NCBI RefSeq assembly: GCF_007644105.1 | Contig: NZ_VFAC01000006.1 | Span: 1-64,000, forward strand | Reading direction: 5' to 3' | DNA: 64,000 bases | DNA from: Elioraea rosea | GTDB lineage: Bacteria; Pseudomonadota; Alphaproteobacteria; Acetobacterales; Acetobacteraceae | Shown: positions 9,161-20,396 of the stretch, in pieces | How the letters are laid out: each line of letters starts with the position of its first letter | Position numbering within the stretch: the stretch's first letter is position 1 | Program-made: the position numbers and the translations under genes | The notes under the pieces: generated by a model | The model's database searches: none | Told to the model about the DNA's origin: nothing | What the model saw: only the letters and a program-made list of their open reading frames with translations

Positions 9161-9615
9161 CGCGGTCTCTCCTTCGGCGCATCCGCGCGGCCCTCGAGCG
9201 CCATCATGGTCGCGAGCGCCGTGGCGGCGAGGCTTTCCTTCCCCTCCCTTACCGCGAAGAGATCGGCCGAGACCACCGTGAGCGTGCCGCCCGAACGCTT
9301 CACTTCGGCACGCGCGACGATCACCTCGCCATCGGCCGGGCTCATGAAGTTGACCTTCATCTCGACGGTGAGGATCGACGCCTCCGCCGCGAACAGCGTG
9401 AAGGCGGCATAGCCGCAGGCCGTGTCGGCGAGGGTGGCGACGGCGCCGCCATGGACGAAGCCGTGCTGCTGCAGGAGGTCGTCGCGCCGCTCCAGGGTGA
9501 TCTCGCAGCGCCCGGGCGCGAGCGCGGTCATGCGCGCCCCGAGCATCGCGGTGAAGGCTTGGCGCGCGAAGCTGTCGCGCACCCGCGCCTCCCAGCCCGG
9601 GTCGCGCGGCGTCAT
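9157..9615 (-). CDS. PaaI-type hotdog-fold thioesterase
   Basis: A 152-residue single hotdog domain with the PaaI/YdiI-like motif HGGAVATLADTA after QQHGFV, which shapes the acyl-CoA thioesterase site. It probably hydrolyses a CoA thioester; the substrate is unknown. Both ends overlap neighbours by four bases (ATGA), so coupled translation with the IMPase-like gene and the pirin is likely. Confidence 0.88.
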   Translation of the reverse strand: MTPRDPGWEARVRDSFARQAFTAMLGARMTALAPGRCEITLERRDDLLQQHGFVHGGAVATLADTACGYAAFTLFAAEASILTVEMKVNFMSPADGEVIVARAEVKRSGGTLTVVSADLFAVREGKESLAATALATMMALEGRADAPKERPR

Positions 9616-10454
9616 GGCTCGAGGAGGGCGGCGTGCACCGCCTGCCAGGTCGCGCGGTCAGGCGCGGCGATCAGCCCGCCACGATGCACCCCGCCGTGAT
9701 ACGGCCTTCCGTCCAGCAGCGCCGCATGGCCGCCCGCCTCGCGATGGATCAGCACGCCTGGCGCATGGTCCCACGGCATCAGCTTCCAGTAGAGAAGCGC
9801 GTCCAGCTGGCCCGACGCGGCGAGCCGCCACTCATGCGCTGCGCACCGGAGCTCCCAGCCCGCGGCGAAGAGGCCGAGCCGCGGCCGAACGCGCGCGGCG
9901 AGTTCCTCGGGAAGGTAGCGATGGCTGATCGCCGCGCGCATTGCGCCGACCGGCCCTGGGGCAGAAGCGCGCAGGTCATGCCTCCGCCCGTGGCGATCCT
10001 CGACCCATGCCCCCTGCCCTGCCAGCGCGATCGCCGTGTCGTGCAGTACGGGGTCATGGATCCAGGCCGCAACCGGATCGCCACGGTGGAGAAGCGCCAG
10101 CATCGTGCAGAACAGCGGCAGGCCGGCGGCGAAGTTCGCCGTGCCGTCCACCGGGTCGAGAACGAAGCACCACTCCGCCCCGCCGGTCGCAGCCAGCAGC
10201 GAGGCATCGGCAGACGCCGCCTCCTCGCCGACGATCTCGATACCGGGGCAGAGCCGCGCGAGCGCGGCGACGACGGCGCGCTCGCAGGCCTCGTCCGCCG
10301 CGGTGACAAGGTCCTGCGGGCCCGATTTTGCGCGCACCTCGCCGTCTGCGAGGTTGCGGAACCGCGGCATCACCTCCGTGACCGCGGCTTCCGCAAGCGC
10401 CGCAGCGATGTCGGAGGCGCGCGTGGCGGAGGCGACGGGGTTGGAGAGGCTCAC
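9612..10454 (-). CDS. Inositol monophosphatase family protein
   Basis: Mg-dependent phosphatase of the IMPase/CysQ/histidinol-phosphatase superfamily, 280 residues. The metal motifs are GEE (76-78), DPVDGTANF (100-108) and WDHAPG (228-233). The substrate may be inositol phosphate, histidinol phosphate or PAP and cannot be chosen from sequence. The frame is open upstream to 10532. The GTG at 10454 is preferred because it overlaps the groES stop (GTGA) and gives the expected N-terminus. Confidence 0.9.
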   Translation of the reverse strand: MSLSNPVASATRASDIAAALAEAAVTEVMPRFRNLADGEVRAKSGPQDLVTAADEACERAVVAALARLCPGIEIVGEEAASADASLLAATGGAEWCFVLDPVDGTANFAAGLPLFCTMLALLHRGDPVAAWIHDPVLHDTAIALAGQGAWVEDRHGRRHDLRASAPGPVGAMRAAISHRYLPEELAARVRPRLGLFAAGWELRCAAHEWRLAASGQLDALLYWKLMPWDHAPGVLIHREAGGHAALLDGRPYHGGVHRGGLIAAPDRATWQAVHAALLEP

Positions 10455-10744
10455 CCCTCGATGCCGAAGATGTCGCTCTCCTTCATGATCACGCGGTCCT
10501 TGCCGTCGAGCTTCACTTCGGTGCCGGACCATTTCCCGTAGAGAACGACGTCGCCGACCTTCACGTCGAGCTTCATCAGCCGCCCGTCCTCCGCCCGCGA
10601 GCCGGGGCCGACCGCGAGCACCTTGCCGCGCGTCGGCTTCTCGCCGGCCGTCTCGGGAATGATGATGCCGCCCTTGCTCTTGGTCTCGGCGGAGATCGGC
10701 TCGACCAGGATACGGTCGCCGAGCGGGCGGAATTTCGACGGCAT
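10451..10744 (-). CDS. groES: Co-chaperonin GroES, without an adjacent groEL
   Basis: A 97-residue chaperonin-10 that caps Gro[15 protein letters not shown] opens the beta-barrel. [12 protein letters not shown] is the mobile loop that contacts GroEL, followed by GKVLAVGPG and a C-terminal KESDIFGI. No groEL lies on either side: upstream is a divergent aminotransferase and downstream an IMPase-like gene that overlaps its stop. This is therefore probably an extra copy, with a groESL operon elsewhere. No CIRCE repeat is visible in the 106-bp upstream gap. Confidence 0.93.
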   Translation of the reverse strand: MPSKFRPLGDRILVEPISAETKSKGGIIIPETAGEKPTRGKVLAVGPGSRAEDGRLMKLDVKVGDVVLYGKWSGTEVKLDGKDRVIMKESDIFGIEG

Positions 10745-10850
10745 GGGTCTCTCTTTCTCTGTCCTTGGGGGATCGTGCCGGCGGATGGCATCAGGAAGTG
10801 CCGGAGCAGTCAATCCGGTGCAAGATCGCACGCGAGAACCGGAGGAGCCC

Positions 10851-12023
10851 ATGTCGGTCGACCTCGCCCAGGCGCGGGCGGACACGCCAGGCTGCGCGCA
10901 TGTCGCGCATTTCAACAACGCCGGCGCCGCGCTGAAGCCGCGCCCTGTCATCGAGGCGGTGCGGCGGCATCTCGACCTCGAGGCGACGATCGGCGGCTAC
11001 GAGGCGGCCGATGCCGCCCACGCGGCCGCCGAGCGGTTCTACGACGCCGTCGCGACGCTTCTGTCCTGCCATCGCGACGAGGTTGCCTTCGTCGAGAGCG
11101 CCACGCGCGGCTGGGACATGGCCTTCCACGCCCTGCGGTTCCGCGAGGGAGACCGCATCCTGACCGGGCGTGCGGAATACGCCTCGAACGTGATCGCGAT
11201 GCTCCGCGAGGCCGAGCGCACGGGGGCAAGCCTCGAGATCGTGCCCGATGACGAGGCTGGGCAGATCGACGTCGCCGCGCTCGAGGCGATGATCGACGAC
11301 CGCGTGAAACTCATCGCGCTCACGCACGTGCCGACGAATGGCGGGCTCGTGAATCCGGCCGAGGCGGTGGGCGCCGTCGCGCGCCGCGCGGGGGTGCCCT
11401 TTCTGCTCGATGCCTGCCAGAGCGCCGGCCAGATGCCGCTCGACGTCGATCGCCTCGGCTGCGACATGCTCTCTGCGACGGGCCGGAAGTTCCTCCGCGG
11501 GCCGCGCGGCACGGGGTTTCTCTATGTCCGCCGCGCCTGGATCGAGCGCCTCGACCCGCCCTTCCTGGACCTTCATTCCGCGACATGGACCGGCCCGCGA
11601 AGCTACGCCGTGCGCGGCGACGCGCGGCGCTTCGAGCAGTGGGAGCGTGACGTCGCCGGCCAGATCGGCTTCGGCGTCGCCGTAGGCTATGCCCTCTCCG
11701 TCGGCCTGGCGGCGATCTGGTCGCGCATCTCGATGCTGGCCGCGAGCCTGCGCGAGCGGCTCGCCGTGCTGCCTGGGGTCAGCGTGCACGACAAGGGCGC
11801 CGTGCGGTCGGGCATCGTCACGTTCAACGTGGACGGCGAGACGGCGGAGGCGGTGCAGCGAAGGCTCCGCGCCGAGGCCATCAACACCGCGACCTCAACG
11901 GCGGGCAACGCGCGGTTCGACATGCCCGACCGCGGGCTCGACGCGCTCGTCCGCGCCTCGGTGCACTACTACAACTCGGAGGAGGAGATCGCGCGCCTCT
12001 GCGAGGCGGTCGCCAGCCGCTAG
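10851..12023 (+). CDS. Class V aminotransferase (NifS/isopenicillin-N-epimerase-like)
   Basis: PLP-dependent fold-type I enzyme of 390 residues. It starts with the family hallmark [10 protein letters not shown]. The cofactor Asp region is [11 protein letters not shown], and the likely Schiff-base lysine is K213 in [15 protein letters not shown]. Members include cysteine desulfurases, selenocysteine lyases and epimerases; no accessory gene indicates which applies. The ATG is preceded by GGAGGA at 10841-10846. The 3' end overlaps hflX by four bases, convergent. Confidence 0.85.
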   Translation: MSVDLAQARADTPGCAHVAHFNNAGAALKPRPVIEAVRRHLDLEATIGGYEAADAAHAAAERFYDAVATLLSCHRDEVAFVESATRGWDMAFHALRFREGDRILTGRAEYASNVIAMLREAERTGASLEIVPDDEAGQIDVAALEAMIDDRVKLIALTHVPTNGGLVNPAEAVGAVARRAGVPFLLDACQSAGQMPLDVDRLGCDMLSATGRKFLRGPRGTGFLYVRRAWIERLDPPFLDLHSATWTGPRSYAVRGDARRFEQWERDVAGQIGFGVAVGYALSVGLAAIWSRISMLAASLRERLAVLPGVSVHDKGAVRSGIVTFNVDGETAEAVQRRLRAEAINTATSTAGNARFDMPDRGLDALVRASVHYYNSEEEIARLCEAVASR

Positions 12024-13342
12024 CCGGGCCCGCGCTTGAGGCCTTCCCTGGCGGCGCGGGCGCGACGGCTTTCGAAGCGCGCGCGGTCATCGTCCGACAG
12101 CCGCACGGCGAGATGGATCGCCTCCGCCCCGTCGCGCCGGTCGATCACCTCGCCATGCGCGTAGAGCCAGGCGAGGGCCGCACCCTCCGCCGGCTTCAGC
12201 GCGATGCGGTGCACGGCGAGCCCGGCGGAGAGCTTCGCGTCGATCGCAGCCTTCAGCGTACCCAGGCCCGCGCCGGTCAGCGCGGAGACGAGCACGAGAC
12301 CAGCCCGGCCGGCGAGCGCCTCGCGGTCATCGTCCGCGAGAAGGTCTGACTTGTTCAGCACCTCGATCACCCTGTCCTGCCAGGCGGGGTCGAGCGCGCC
12401 GTCCTTCACCATGCTGTCGAGCACGGCGAGAACGTCTGCCCGCTGCGCGGCGCTGTCGGGGTGGGCGACGTCGCGCACATGCAAGATGATGTCTGCCTCC
12501 GCCACCTCCTCGAGCGTGGCGCGGAATGCCTCGACGAGCTCATGCGGCAGGTCGGAGATGAAGCCCACCGTGTCGGAGAGGATGACGCTCCGGCCAGAGG
12601 GGAGCTTCAGCCCGCGCATCGTCGGGTCGAGCGTGGCGAAGAGCTGGTCCTTGGCCAGCACCTCGGCCCCGGTGATGGTGTTGAACAGCGTCGACTTGCC
12701 GGCGTTCGTGTAGCCGACGAGGGCGACGACCGGGAAAGGCACCTTCTTCCTCGCGCCGCGATGCAGCCCGCGGGTGCGGCGCACCTCCTCGAGCTCCTTC
12801 CTGATCTTGGCGATGCGCTCGCCGATCAGCCGCCTGTCGATCTCGATCTGGCTTTCGCCGGGGCCGCCGAGGAAGCCGAAGCCGCCGCGCTGCCGCTCGA
12901 GATGGGTCCAGGACCGCACGAGCCGCGTGCGCTGGTAGTCGAGATGGGCGAGCTCGACCTGGAGCGAGCCTTCGCGGGTGCGCGCGCGGGCGCCGAAGAT
13001 CTCGAGGATCAGCCCGGTGCGGTCGATCACCTTGCAGCCCCAGGCGCGCTCGAGGTTGCGCTGCTGCACGGGTGTGAGCTGGGCATCCACCACCGCGACA
13101 GCGATGCGGTGAAGCTTGACCTCGGCGCCGACATTCTCGACCTGGCCGGAGCCGAGCAGCGTGGACGGCCGGCGCGCGCGGAGGGGCAGGATGCCTTTCC
13201 ACGCGACCTCGAGCCCGATCGCACCGGCGAGCGCCGCGGCCTCCTCGAGGCGCGCCTCCGCCGGGCGAAGCAGCGATGGGGGAATCTCTCCAGGGTCGGA
13301 CCCGGCGGCGCGCGCGGCGTCCGGCCGTTCCCAGGGCAACAC
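12020..13342 (-). CDS. hflX: Ribosome-associated GTPase HflX
   Basis: HflX binds the 50S subunit and can split stalled ribosomes. The 440-residue protein has the HflX N-terminal domain, the glycine-rich linker GGFGFLGGPGESQ (from 153) and a GTPase domain with G1 GYTNAGKST (210-218), G3 DTVGF and G4 NKSD. The start is GTG at 13342, 58 nt after hfq; hfq-hflX is a conserved bacterial pair. Confidence 0.95.
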   Translation of the reverse strand: MLPWERPDAARAAGSDPGEIPPSLLRPAEARLEEAAALAGAIGLEVAWKGILPLRARRPSTLLGSGQVENVGAEVKLHRIAVAVVDAQLTPVQQRNLERAWGCKVIDRTGLILEIFGARARTREGSLQVELAHLDYQRTRLVRSWTHLERQRGGFGFLGGPGESQIEIDRRLIGERIAKIRKELEEVRRTRGLHRGARKKVPFPVVALVGYTNAGKSTLFNTITGAEVLAKDQLFATLDPTMRGLKLPSGRSVILSDTVGFISDLPHELVEAFRATLEEVAEADIILHVRDVAHPDSAAQRADVLAVLDSMVKDGALDPAWQDRVIEVLNKSDLLADDDREALAGRAGLVLVSALTGAGLGTLKAAIDAKLSAGLAVHRIALKPAEGAALAWLYAHGEVIDRRDGAEAIHLAVRLSDDDRARFESRRARAAREGLKRGPG

Positions 13343-13400
13343 GACGGCAGCGGCGTTCGGCTCGGGCGGAAGCCTCTCCTCCGCCGGCGCCTCCGCCGGC

Positions 13401-13730
13401 TCAGTCGCCCGCCGTTGCCGGCGCAGAAGCGCTCTCCCTCGGCGTTGCCGTCAGCGTGTTCGGGCCCGGCGCCTGAGCAGGCTGCTCGGATCCGGCGCGG
13501 GAGGCATCGAACAGCATGATCGGCGCACCCGGCATCACCGTCGAGATCGCATGCTTGTAGACAAGCTGCGTATGGCCATCACGGCGGAGAAGCACCGAGA
13601 AATTGTCGAACCAGGTAATGATGCCCTGGAGCTTCACGCCGTTCACGAGGAAGACCGTGACGGGTGTCTTGTTCTTGCGCACGTGATTCAGGAACACGTC
13701 CTGCACGTTTTGCGCTTTTTCGGTCGCCAT
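13401..13730 (-). CDS. hfq: RNA chaperone Hfq
   Basis: Hexameric Sm-like protein that pairs small RNAs with mRNAs. The conserved core is [20 protein letters not shown] near the start, the Sm1 region, and the Sm2 signature YKHAIST (58-64). After residue 80 there is a low-complexity P/A/T/S tail to residue 109, likely disordered. AAAAGG upstream serves as the ribosome binding site. A promoter candidate lies at 13816-13843. Confidence 0.96.
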   Translation of the reverse strand: MATEKAQNVQDVFLNHVRKNKTPVTVFLVNGVKLQGIITWFDNFSVLLRRDGHTQLVYKHAISTVMPGAPIMLFDASRAGSEQPAQAPGPNTLTATPRESASAPATAGD

Positions 13731-13815
13731 GGCCCAACCTTTTCTGCGTCATTGCCGCGTTCGGCATGTGCGGCACATTCGCGCGCGGCATATCCCGGCC
13801 GTTTCGCACTTGCGA

Positions 13816-13843
13816 GATATAGCACGCGCCCGACACCGTACAA
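13816..13843 (-). promoter_or_regulatory. Sigma-70-like promoter for hfq-hflX
   Basis: On the minus strand, TTGTAC (13838-13843) and TATATC (13816-13821) are separated by 16 bp. The predicted leader to the hfq ATG is about 80 nt. The call is from sequence match only. Confidence 0.5.
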
Positions 13844-13897
13844 GAACACCAGCATTCGCGGCGGCACGCAACAGAATGCGCGTGCTGGACGCCGTGG

Positions 13898-14581
13898 TCA
13901 TGCACGCGTGACGAGAAAACCCCTGAGCATGGCGTGATCGGCCGCGTGCCAGTCATGCCCCGCTGCGGCGAGCCCGCCGTCATGCGCCGCATCGCCCACG
14001 AGAACGCCCGTCAGCCCCGCGTTGCGCGCAGCCAGCATGTCGAGTGCCGTGTCGCCGACATACCAGACGGTCCGGCTGGCCGAGAGGCCGAGCGCACCGA
14101 GCGCCAGGCGAAGCGGGGCCGGGTCGGGCTTGTCGGCTTCGGCATCGCCTGCCCCGACGAGGGCGCCGAACCGGGGCGCCCAGCCGAGCGCCTCTGCCTC
14201 CCGGCGGAGATAGCGACCGGTCTTGTTCGAAACGACCGCAAGGGGAATGCCGAGAGCGGCCGCGTGTTCGAGCGTCGCCGCAGCGCCTGGAAGGGGCGTG
14301 ACGGTCTGCAGGTGCGTCTGCTCGAGCGCGGCGTAGAACACGTCCCTCGCCTCCTCCCAGCCGCGTCCGAACATCGAGGGGAAGGTGTCGCGCAGCGATT
14401 TCCGGACGCGCGCGCGCACCTCGTCGAGGCTCCAGGGCGCTTGGCCGAAGCGGGTGAGCGCCGCATTCAGGGCGGTGGCAATGCCCGGCCAGGCATCGAC
14501 GAGCGTGTTGTCCCAGTCGAAGAGGATCGCCTCCGGCGGCGGCGGGGCAGCGCTCACGCCGCGCGGTGATCCAGCACTCAC
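13898..14581 (-). CDS. HAD-superfamily hydrolase, phosphoglycolate-phosphatase-like
   Basis: A 227-residue HAD phosphatase. Motif I is FDWDNTLVD (nucleophile D22, acid D24), motif II SNK (118-120), motif III K151 in DKPDPAP and motif IV GDTALD (176-181). The Gph/phosphoglycolate phosphatase subgroup fits best, although motif I has W-D-N rather than D-G-T, so the substrate is uncertain. The GTG start overlaps the stop of the D-amino acid transaminase gene. Confidence 0.87.
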   Translation of the reverse strand: MSAGSPRGVSAAPPPPEAILFDWDNTLVDAWPGIATALNAALTRFGQAPWSLDEVRARVRKSLRDTFPSMFGRGWEEARDVFYAALEQTHLQTVTPLPGAAATLEHAAALGIPLAVVSNKTGRYLRREAEALGWAPRFGALVGAGDAEADKPDPAPLRLALGALGLSASRTVWYVGDTALDMLAARNAGLTGVLVGDAAHDGGLAAAGHDWHAADHAMLRGFLVTRA

Positions 14582-15459
14582 GCTGCGCGGCCGGCCGGTT
14601 CGTTCCGCATGCCGTGCACGTGGCGGGCGAAGATGTCGAACAGCTTCCGTGTGACGGGCCCGGGCGTGCCGTCTCCCACCTTCGCGCCATCCACCGCCAG
14701 GATCGGCTTCACGAAGCTCGTCGCCGAGGTGATGAACGCCTCCTTCGCCTCGCGGAGCTCGGCCTCGGTGAACGGCTCCTCGGCGAAGTCGATGCCGTTC
14801 TCGCCCATCAGGTCGACCAGGACGCGGCGCGTGCAGCCAGGCAGGATGTTCGAGCCGAGGTCGCGCGTCCGCAGCCGTCCCTTCGCGTCGACGATCCAGA
14901 AGCTGGTCGCGGCACCTTCGGTCACGGTGCCGTCGGGCGCGATCAGGATCGCTTCCGAGGCGCCCTTCTCCTTCGCCGCCTGGCGGGCGAGCACGTTCGG
15001 CAGAAGCCCCACGGTCTTGATGTCGCAGCGCGCCCAGCGCTGGTCGGGGTAGGTGATGGCGGTGGTGCCCCAGTTCTCGATCGAGGACGGGTAGGGCTTG
15101 ATCCGCTTGACGGTGACGACGATCGCCGGCGGCACGGGCTTGGAGGGGAACGCATGGTCGCGCCGGGCGACGCCGCGGCTGACCTGCATGTAGAGGAGCC
15201 CCTCCTCGATCCGGTTGCGCCGGATCACCTCGCGCAGCACGCCCTTCAGCGCCTCGCGTCCCATCGGCATGGGAATGCGGATCTCGCGCAGGGAGCGCTC
15301 GAGCCTGTCGAGATGCGGGACGTCATCGATGAAACGCCCGCCATGGACGTGCACCACCTCGTACACGGCATCGGCGAACTGGTAGCCGCGGTCCTCCACA
15401 TGCACCGACGCCTCCCGGTGCGGGACGTAGCGGCCATTCACATAGGCGATGCGCGACAT
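14578..15459 (-). CDS. dat: D-amino-acid transaminase (class IV aminotransferase)
   Basis: PLP enzyme of fold type IV, 293 residues, that interconverts D-amino acids and 2-oxo acids, for example D-Ala to D-Glu for peptidoglycan. It opens with YVNGRYVPHREASVHVEDRG, a typical Dat N-terminus. The likely Schiff-base lysine is K148 in CDIKTVGLLPN, and the phosphate-binding GTVTEGAATSFW follows. It is coupled to the HAD phosphatase downstream (GTGA). The class IV call is firm; Dat versus a branched-chain enzyme is inferred from overall similarity. Confidence 0.87.
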   Translation of the reverse strand: MSRIAYVNGRYVPHREASVHVEDRGYQFADAVYEVVHVHGGRFIDDVPHLDRLERSLREIRIPMPMGREALKGVLREVIRRNRIEEGLLYMQVSRGVARRDHAFPSKPVPPAIVVTVKRIKPYPSSIENWGTTAITYPDQRWARCDIKTVGLLPNVLARQAAKEKGASEAILIAPDGTVTEGAATSFWIVDAKGRLRTRDLGSNILPGCTRRVLVDLMGENGIDFAEEPFTEAELREAKEAFITSATSFVKPILAVDGAKVGDGTPGPVTRKLFDIFARHVHGMRNEPAGRAA

Positions 15460-15650
15460 CGGCGGCCTCCTGGCTGGGTGGCCGGAGTGAAGCGCAAGCC
15501 GGGGCGGATGGCTAGGCGAAGGAGCGAAGGGCGGGCCCGCGTTGGAATGGTCACGCGAAGGATCGTCTCAATGGCCCGGAGACTTGCCCGGCGCCGAAGG
15601 CCCGGTCAGTGCGCGGGCGCACAGACGCGGGCAGTCAGAGCAGCGCCCCG

Positions 15651-16115
15651 TCAGGTCCCGTCGCGCAGGGGCAGGGCATGGGTCGCGAATGGGTTGCCTG
15701 TGACGCGGGTGAAGCCAAGGGCGTTGTACATGGCCGCCGCACCCGGATTGTCCGGCCCCATGCGCACGCGGATCAGGCGGAAATGCTGCGCGGCATCGGC
15801 AAGCGCATGGCGGGCGAGTGCCGCGCCGATGCCGCGCCCTCGCATGTCGCGACGCACATAGAGGTGCCGCAACCTGCCGACGGATGGGTCCTGAGAATGC
15901 GGGTCGATGCCGCGGCCGAGCACGCCCGCGAGCGTCTCGCCGACCCAGGCGCCGATCACCATCTCGCCCGGCCTGTCGAACCGGTTCGTCCCGGCATGCC
16001 AGTCGGCCGCCATGCGGTCGAGGAAGCGATGGCCCTCCTGCCGCGCATCCTCGGCGAGTGCCGTGAACCCCGCGCCGTCGATATCGTCGAAGGGGCGGAT
16101 CACCGCGCCGCTCAT
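15651..16115 (-). CDS. GNAT-family N-acetyltransferase
   Basis: A 154-residue GNAT domain that uses acetyl-CoA. The pyrophosphate-binding loop is RRDMRGRGIGAALARHA, preceded by the LRHLYV strand, and NPGAAAMYNALGF is a typical C-terminal helix. The acceptor is unknown. Its start overlaps the stop of the YbaK-like gene. The 191 bases between its stop and dat (15460-15650) show no gene or clear signal. Confidence 0.87.
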   Translation of the reverse strand: MSGAVIRPFDDIDGAGFTALAEDARQEGHRFLDRMAADWHAGTNRFDRPGEMVIGAWVGETLAGVLGRGIDPHSQDPSVGRLRHLYVRRDMRGRGIGAALARHALADAAQHFRLIRVRMGPDNPGAAAMYNALGFTRVTGNPFATHALPLRDGT

Positions 16116-16679
16116 GCAGGCCTCTCGGCGACGTCGACGACACGGCCGCCGGAGAGGGCGAGCAGCGCGTCGGGGGTGGTGGCGAAGACATGGGCGGGGC
16201 TTCCCGCCGCCGCCCAGACGCGGGAAAGCCGCATGACCCGTTCGTCGATCAGAACGACGGGCGGCGTCAGGTGCGCGATCGGCGAGACACCGCCGATGGC
16301 GAAGCCTGTCGTCTCGCGCACCCAGCGGCCCTCCGCCCGCTCGATCGGCGCGCCGACCGCCTCTGCGACGCGGGCGAGGTCGACGCGGTCGGCGCCGGAG
16401 GCGACGACGAGAACAGGACGCGCGGAGCCCTTGGCGCGGAAGACGAGGCTCTTGGCGATCTCGGCGACGGCGCAGCCGACGGCGCGGGCAGCATCCTCGG
16501 CCGTGCGGGTGCCTTCAGGAAAGACGGAGATCGTGTCGTCATGCCCGGCAGCGAGAAGGGCGGCGCGGACCCGCGCGACGGAACCCCCAGCCTGCGGAGC
16601 CGGACCTCCCGCCTGCGGCACTGGACCTCCCGCCTGCGGCACTGGGCCTGCCCCCTGAGGCGCGCCTGCCTGGCTGTCG

Positions 16680-16687
<8 letters not shown>
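16112..16687 (-). CDS. YbaK/ProX-like aminoacyl-tRNA deacylase domain protein
   Basis: The domain from about residue 35 matches YbaK/EbsC trans-editing proteins, which hydrolyse misacylated tRNAs such as Cys-tRNA-Pro. Supporting segments are EIAKSLVFRAKG, RPVLVVASGADRVDL, the lysine in KSLVF and the IGGVSPIAHL loop. The N-terminus (about residues 8-33) is a P/Q/A/G-rich repeat encoded by 21-bp tandem units. The ATG at 16687 overlaps ntrX by 8 bp. A later start that skips the repeats is possible. Confidence 0.82.
16585..16647. repeat. Three 21-bp tandem repeats in the 5' end of the YbaK-like gene
   Basis: Units lie at 16585-16605, 16606-16626 and 16627-16647. The last two differ at one base and the first is more diverged. 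Each encodes seven residues of the VPQAGGP type. Because the unit is a multiple of three, copy-number change would keep the frame. Confidence 0.8.
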
Positions 16688-18078
<1,391 letters not shown>

Positions 18079-18089
<11 letters not shown>

Positions 18090-20385
18090 GGGCGGCCTTC
18101 GGCATCTCCGTCTCGCTCCTCGGCGTGGGCCAGGGTTCCCCCTCCCGTCCGTCTCCCCGACCCGGGGCGGCGAGCGGCAGCGTCAGCGCGACCCGCGCAC
18201 CCGGCAATCCGTCCTGCCGGTCGGATAGATCGAGCCGGCCCGTGTGGTCTTCCATGATCTTCTTGACGATCGCAAGACCGAGCCCGGTTCCCTTGGTTTT
18301 CCGCGTCACATACGGTTCCGTGAGCGACTCGCGGCCGTCCGCCGGAAGCCCCTCCCCGTCATCCTCCACCACGATCGTCGCCCTGCCTTCGGCCGAGGCG
18401 ACCGTCACGGCGATTCGCCCCGCGCCCTCGCGCGCGGCAACCGCGTCCGCCGCATTCTGCAACAGGTTGGTCACGGCCTGGGAGATCAGCCTCCGGTCGC
18501 ACAACGCGCGCGGGGGCGGCTCCTCGATCGCGACGTCGTAGGTGACGGCGGGGTGGGCGTTGCGCTGCAGGAACACCGCCTGTCGGACGATGTCGGCGAG
18601 ATCCTCCGGCTTCAGCACAGGCTGCGGCATGCGCGCGAAGGCGGAGAACTCGTCGACCATCCGCCCGATGTCGCCGACCTGCCGCACGATGGTGTCCGTA
18701 CAAATCCGGAACGTGTCGGGATCGGACTGGATTTCGGAGAGGTACTTCCGCTTGAGCCGCTCTGCGGAAAGCTGGATCGGGGTCAGCGGGTTCTTGATCT
18801 CGTGCGCGATGCGCCGCGCGACGTCCGCCCAGGCAGCCTGTCGCTGCGCGGCGAGAAGCGCGGTGACGTCGTCGAAGGTGACGACGAAGCCCCGCACCCG
18901 CTCGTCGGCGAGCTCTGTGTCGATGCGGACGAGCAGGGTCCGTCGCGACGAGACCGGACCGATGCGCACCTCCGCCTCCGCCGCGGCACGCGGGTTGGTG
19001 GCAGCCTTCTCGAGCACCGCTGCGAACTCGGGCACCACGTCGGCGAGGCTCGCGCCGAGATGGGAGACGAGGTCGATGCCGAGAAGCTCCGACGCCGAAC
19101 GGTTCGGCAGGTTGATGCGCCCCTGCCCATCGAGCCCGATCACGCCCGCGGAGACGCCCGCGAGCACGCCTTCGGTGAAGCGCCGCCGCTCGTCGATCTG
19201 GCGGTAGGCGTCCATCAGCTCGTCGCGGTTGGCGGAGAGCTGGCCGATCATGCGGTTGAAGGCGCGCGAGAGCACGCCGATCTCGTCGTCGGACTGCCGT
19301 TCCGGCACGCGGATGCCGAGATCGCCCGCGCGCACGCGTTCGGCCGCGAAGACGAGCGAGGAGATCGGCCGGGCCATCTGCCCCGCGATGACCAGGCCGA
19401 TGAGCACGGCGGCAAAGAGGATCATTAGCGCTACGACGGTGAAGATCAGCGCGAAGGTGATCTGCAGCCCGGACCTGCTCGCCTCGAGGCGTCGGTACTC
19501 GGCGACGGCCTGCTCGGTCCGCTCCATGTGGCCGAGCACGTCCGGGTCGACCGGGCGGCCGACCAGGAGCATCAGCGGGCCCGGAATGTCGAGGGAGACG
19601 AGCGCACGCACGCGGTCCTGTCCCGGCGCGGGTCGCAGCAGCGCCACCTCGCCGCTGCGTGCATACTCCATCGCCCAGGCGGGAAGGTTCTCGCCGACCG
19701 GCGGCACGAGGAGCCCAGCGGTCGCGACCAGCCTTCCGTTCGCCGCGTTGAACACCACCGCCTCGGTGAGGCCGCGGAACACGATCTGCCTCTCGAGAAG
19801 GAGCGAGAACACGGTCGGCCCCTGCGCGATGAGCATCTGGCCTGCGCGGTTGAGGTCGTTCGCCATCGCCAGCGCCTCCGCACGGATCGTGCGCTGGTGC
19901 TCCTCGAGATAGGCCTGCGAGGCGGCGAGACTTTCCTCGAGCGCGGTGCGGACGCGCTGGTTGAACCAGTTCTCGAGGCCGCGGTTGAAGAAGGCGGCGG
20001 AGAAGCCCGTGACGATGATCGTCGGCGTCACCGCGACGAGGCCGAACAGCACGACGAGGCGTACGTGCAGCCGCGAGCCGGCCGATCCGCGCCTTCGCTC
20101 CGCCCAGACGCGCACGACGCGCACGGCGAGGATGGCGGCGAGCGCGAGGAGCAGCGCGAGGTTGGCGTTGACCAGCCAGAGGATGGAGCCCGGCGGCAGG
20201 CCGAGCGCGCCCGTGCCGGTGACGGCAGCGAAGGTGAACACGCCGGCAGCGACGGATGCGATGGCGATGCCGAGCGTCACCCACCGCCCGGCGCGGCCGA
20301 CGACGAGCCATTCCATCGTGCGGCGAAGCACGCCGCGCCGCTCCGCCCTGCCCTCCGTCGCCGCTGCCTCGTCGGTTGCTGCCAT
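18079..20385 (-). CDS. ntrY: Nitrogen sensor histidine kinase NtrY
   Basis: Membrane sensor kinase that pairs with NtrX. Of its 768 residues, four hydrophobic helices (about 37-58, 66-93, 108-130 and 307-335) flank a sensing region at 131-306. Then come HAMP (336-390), a PAS-like region (400-510), the dimerisation/phosphoacceptor helix with H528 in RRIAHEIKNPLTP, and an ATPase domain with DDGEGLP and GTGLGLAIVKKI. It starts 11 nt after ntrC, in the usual ntrBC-ntrYX operon. Confidence 0.95.
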
Positions 20386-20396
20386 GCCGTGCGCCG

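Noticed and set aside
10745-10850. CIRCE heat-shock element before groES
   Set aside because: No TTAGCACTC-N9-GAGTGCTAA-like inverted repeat is present in the gap.
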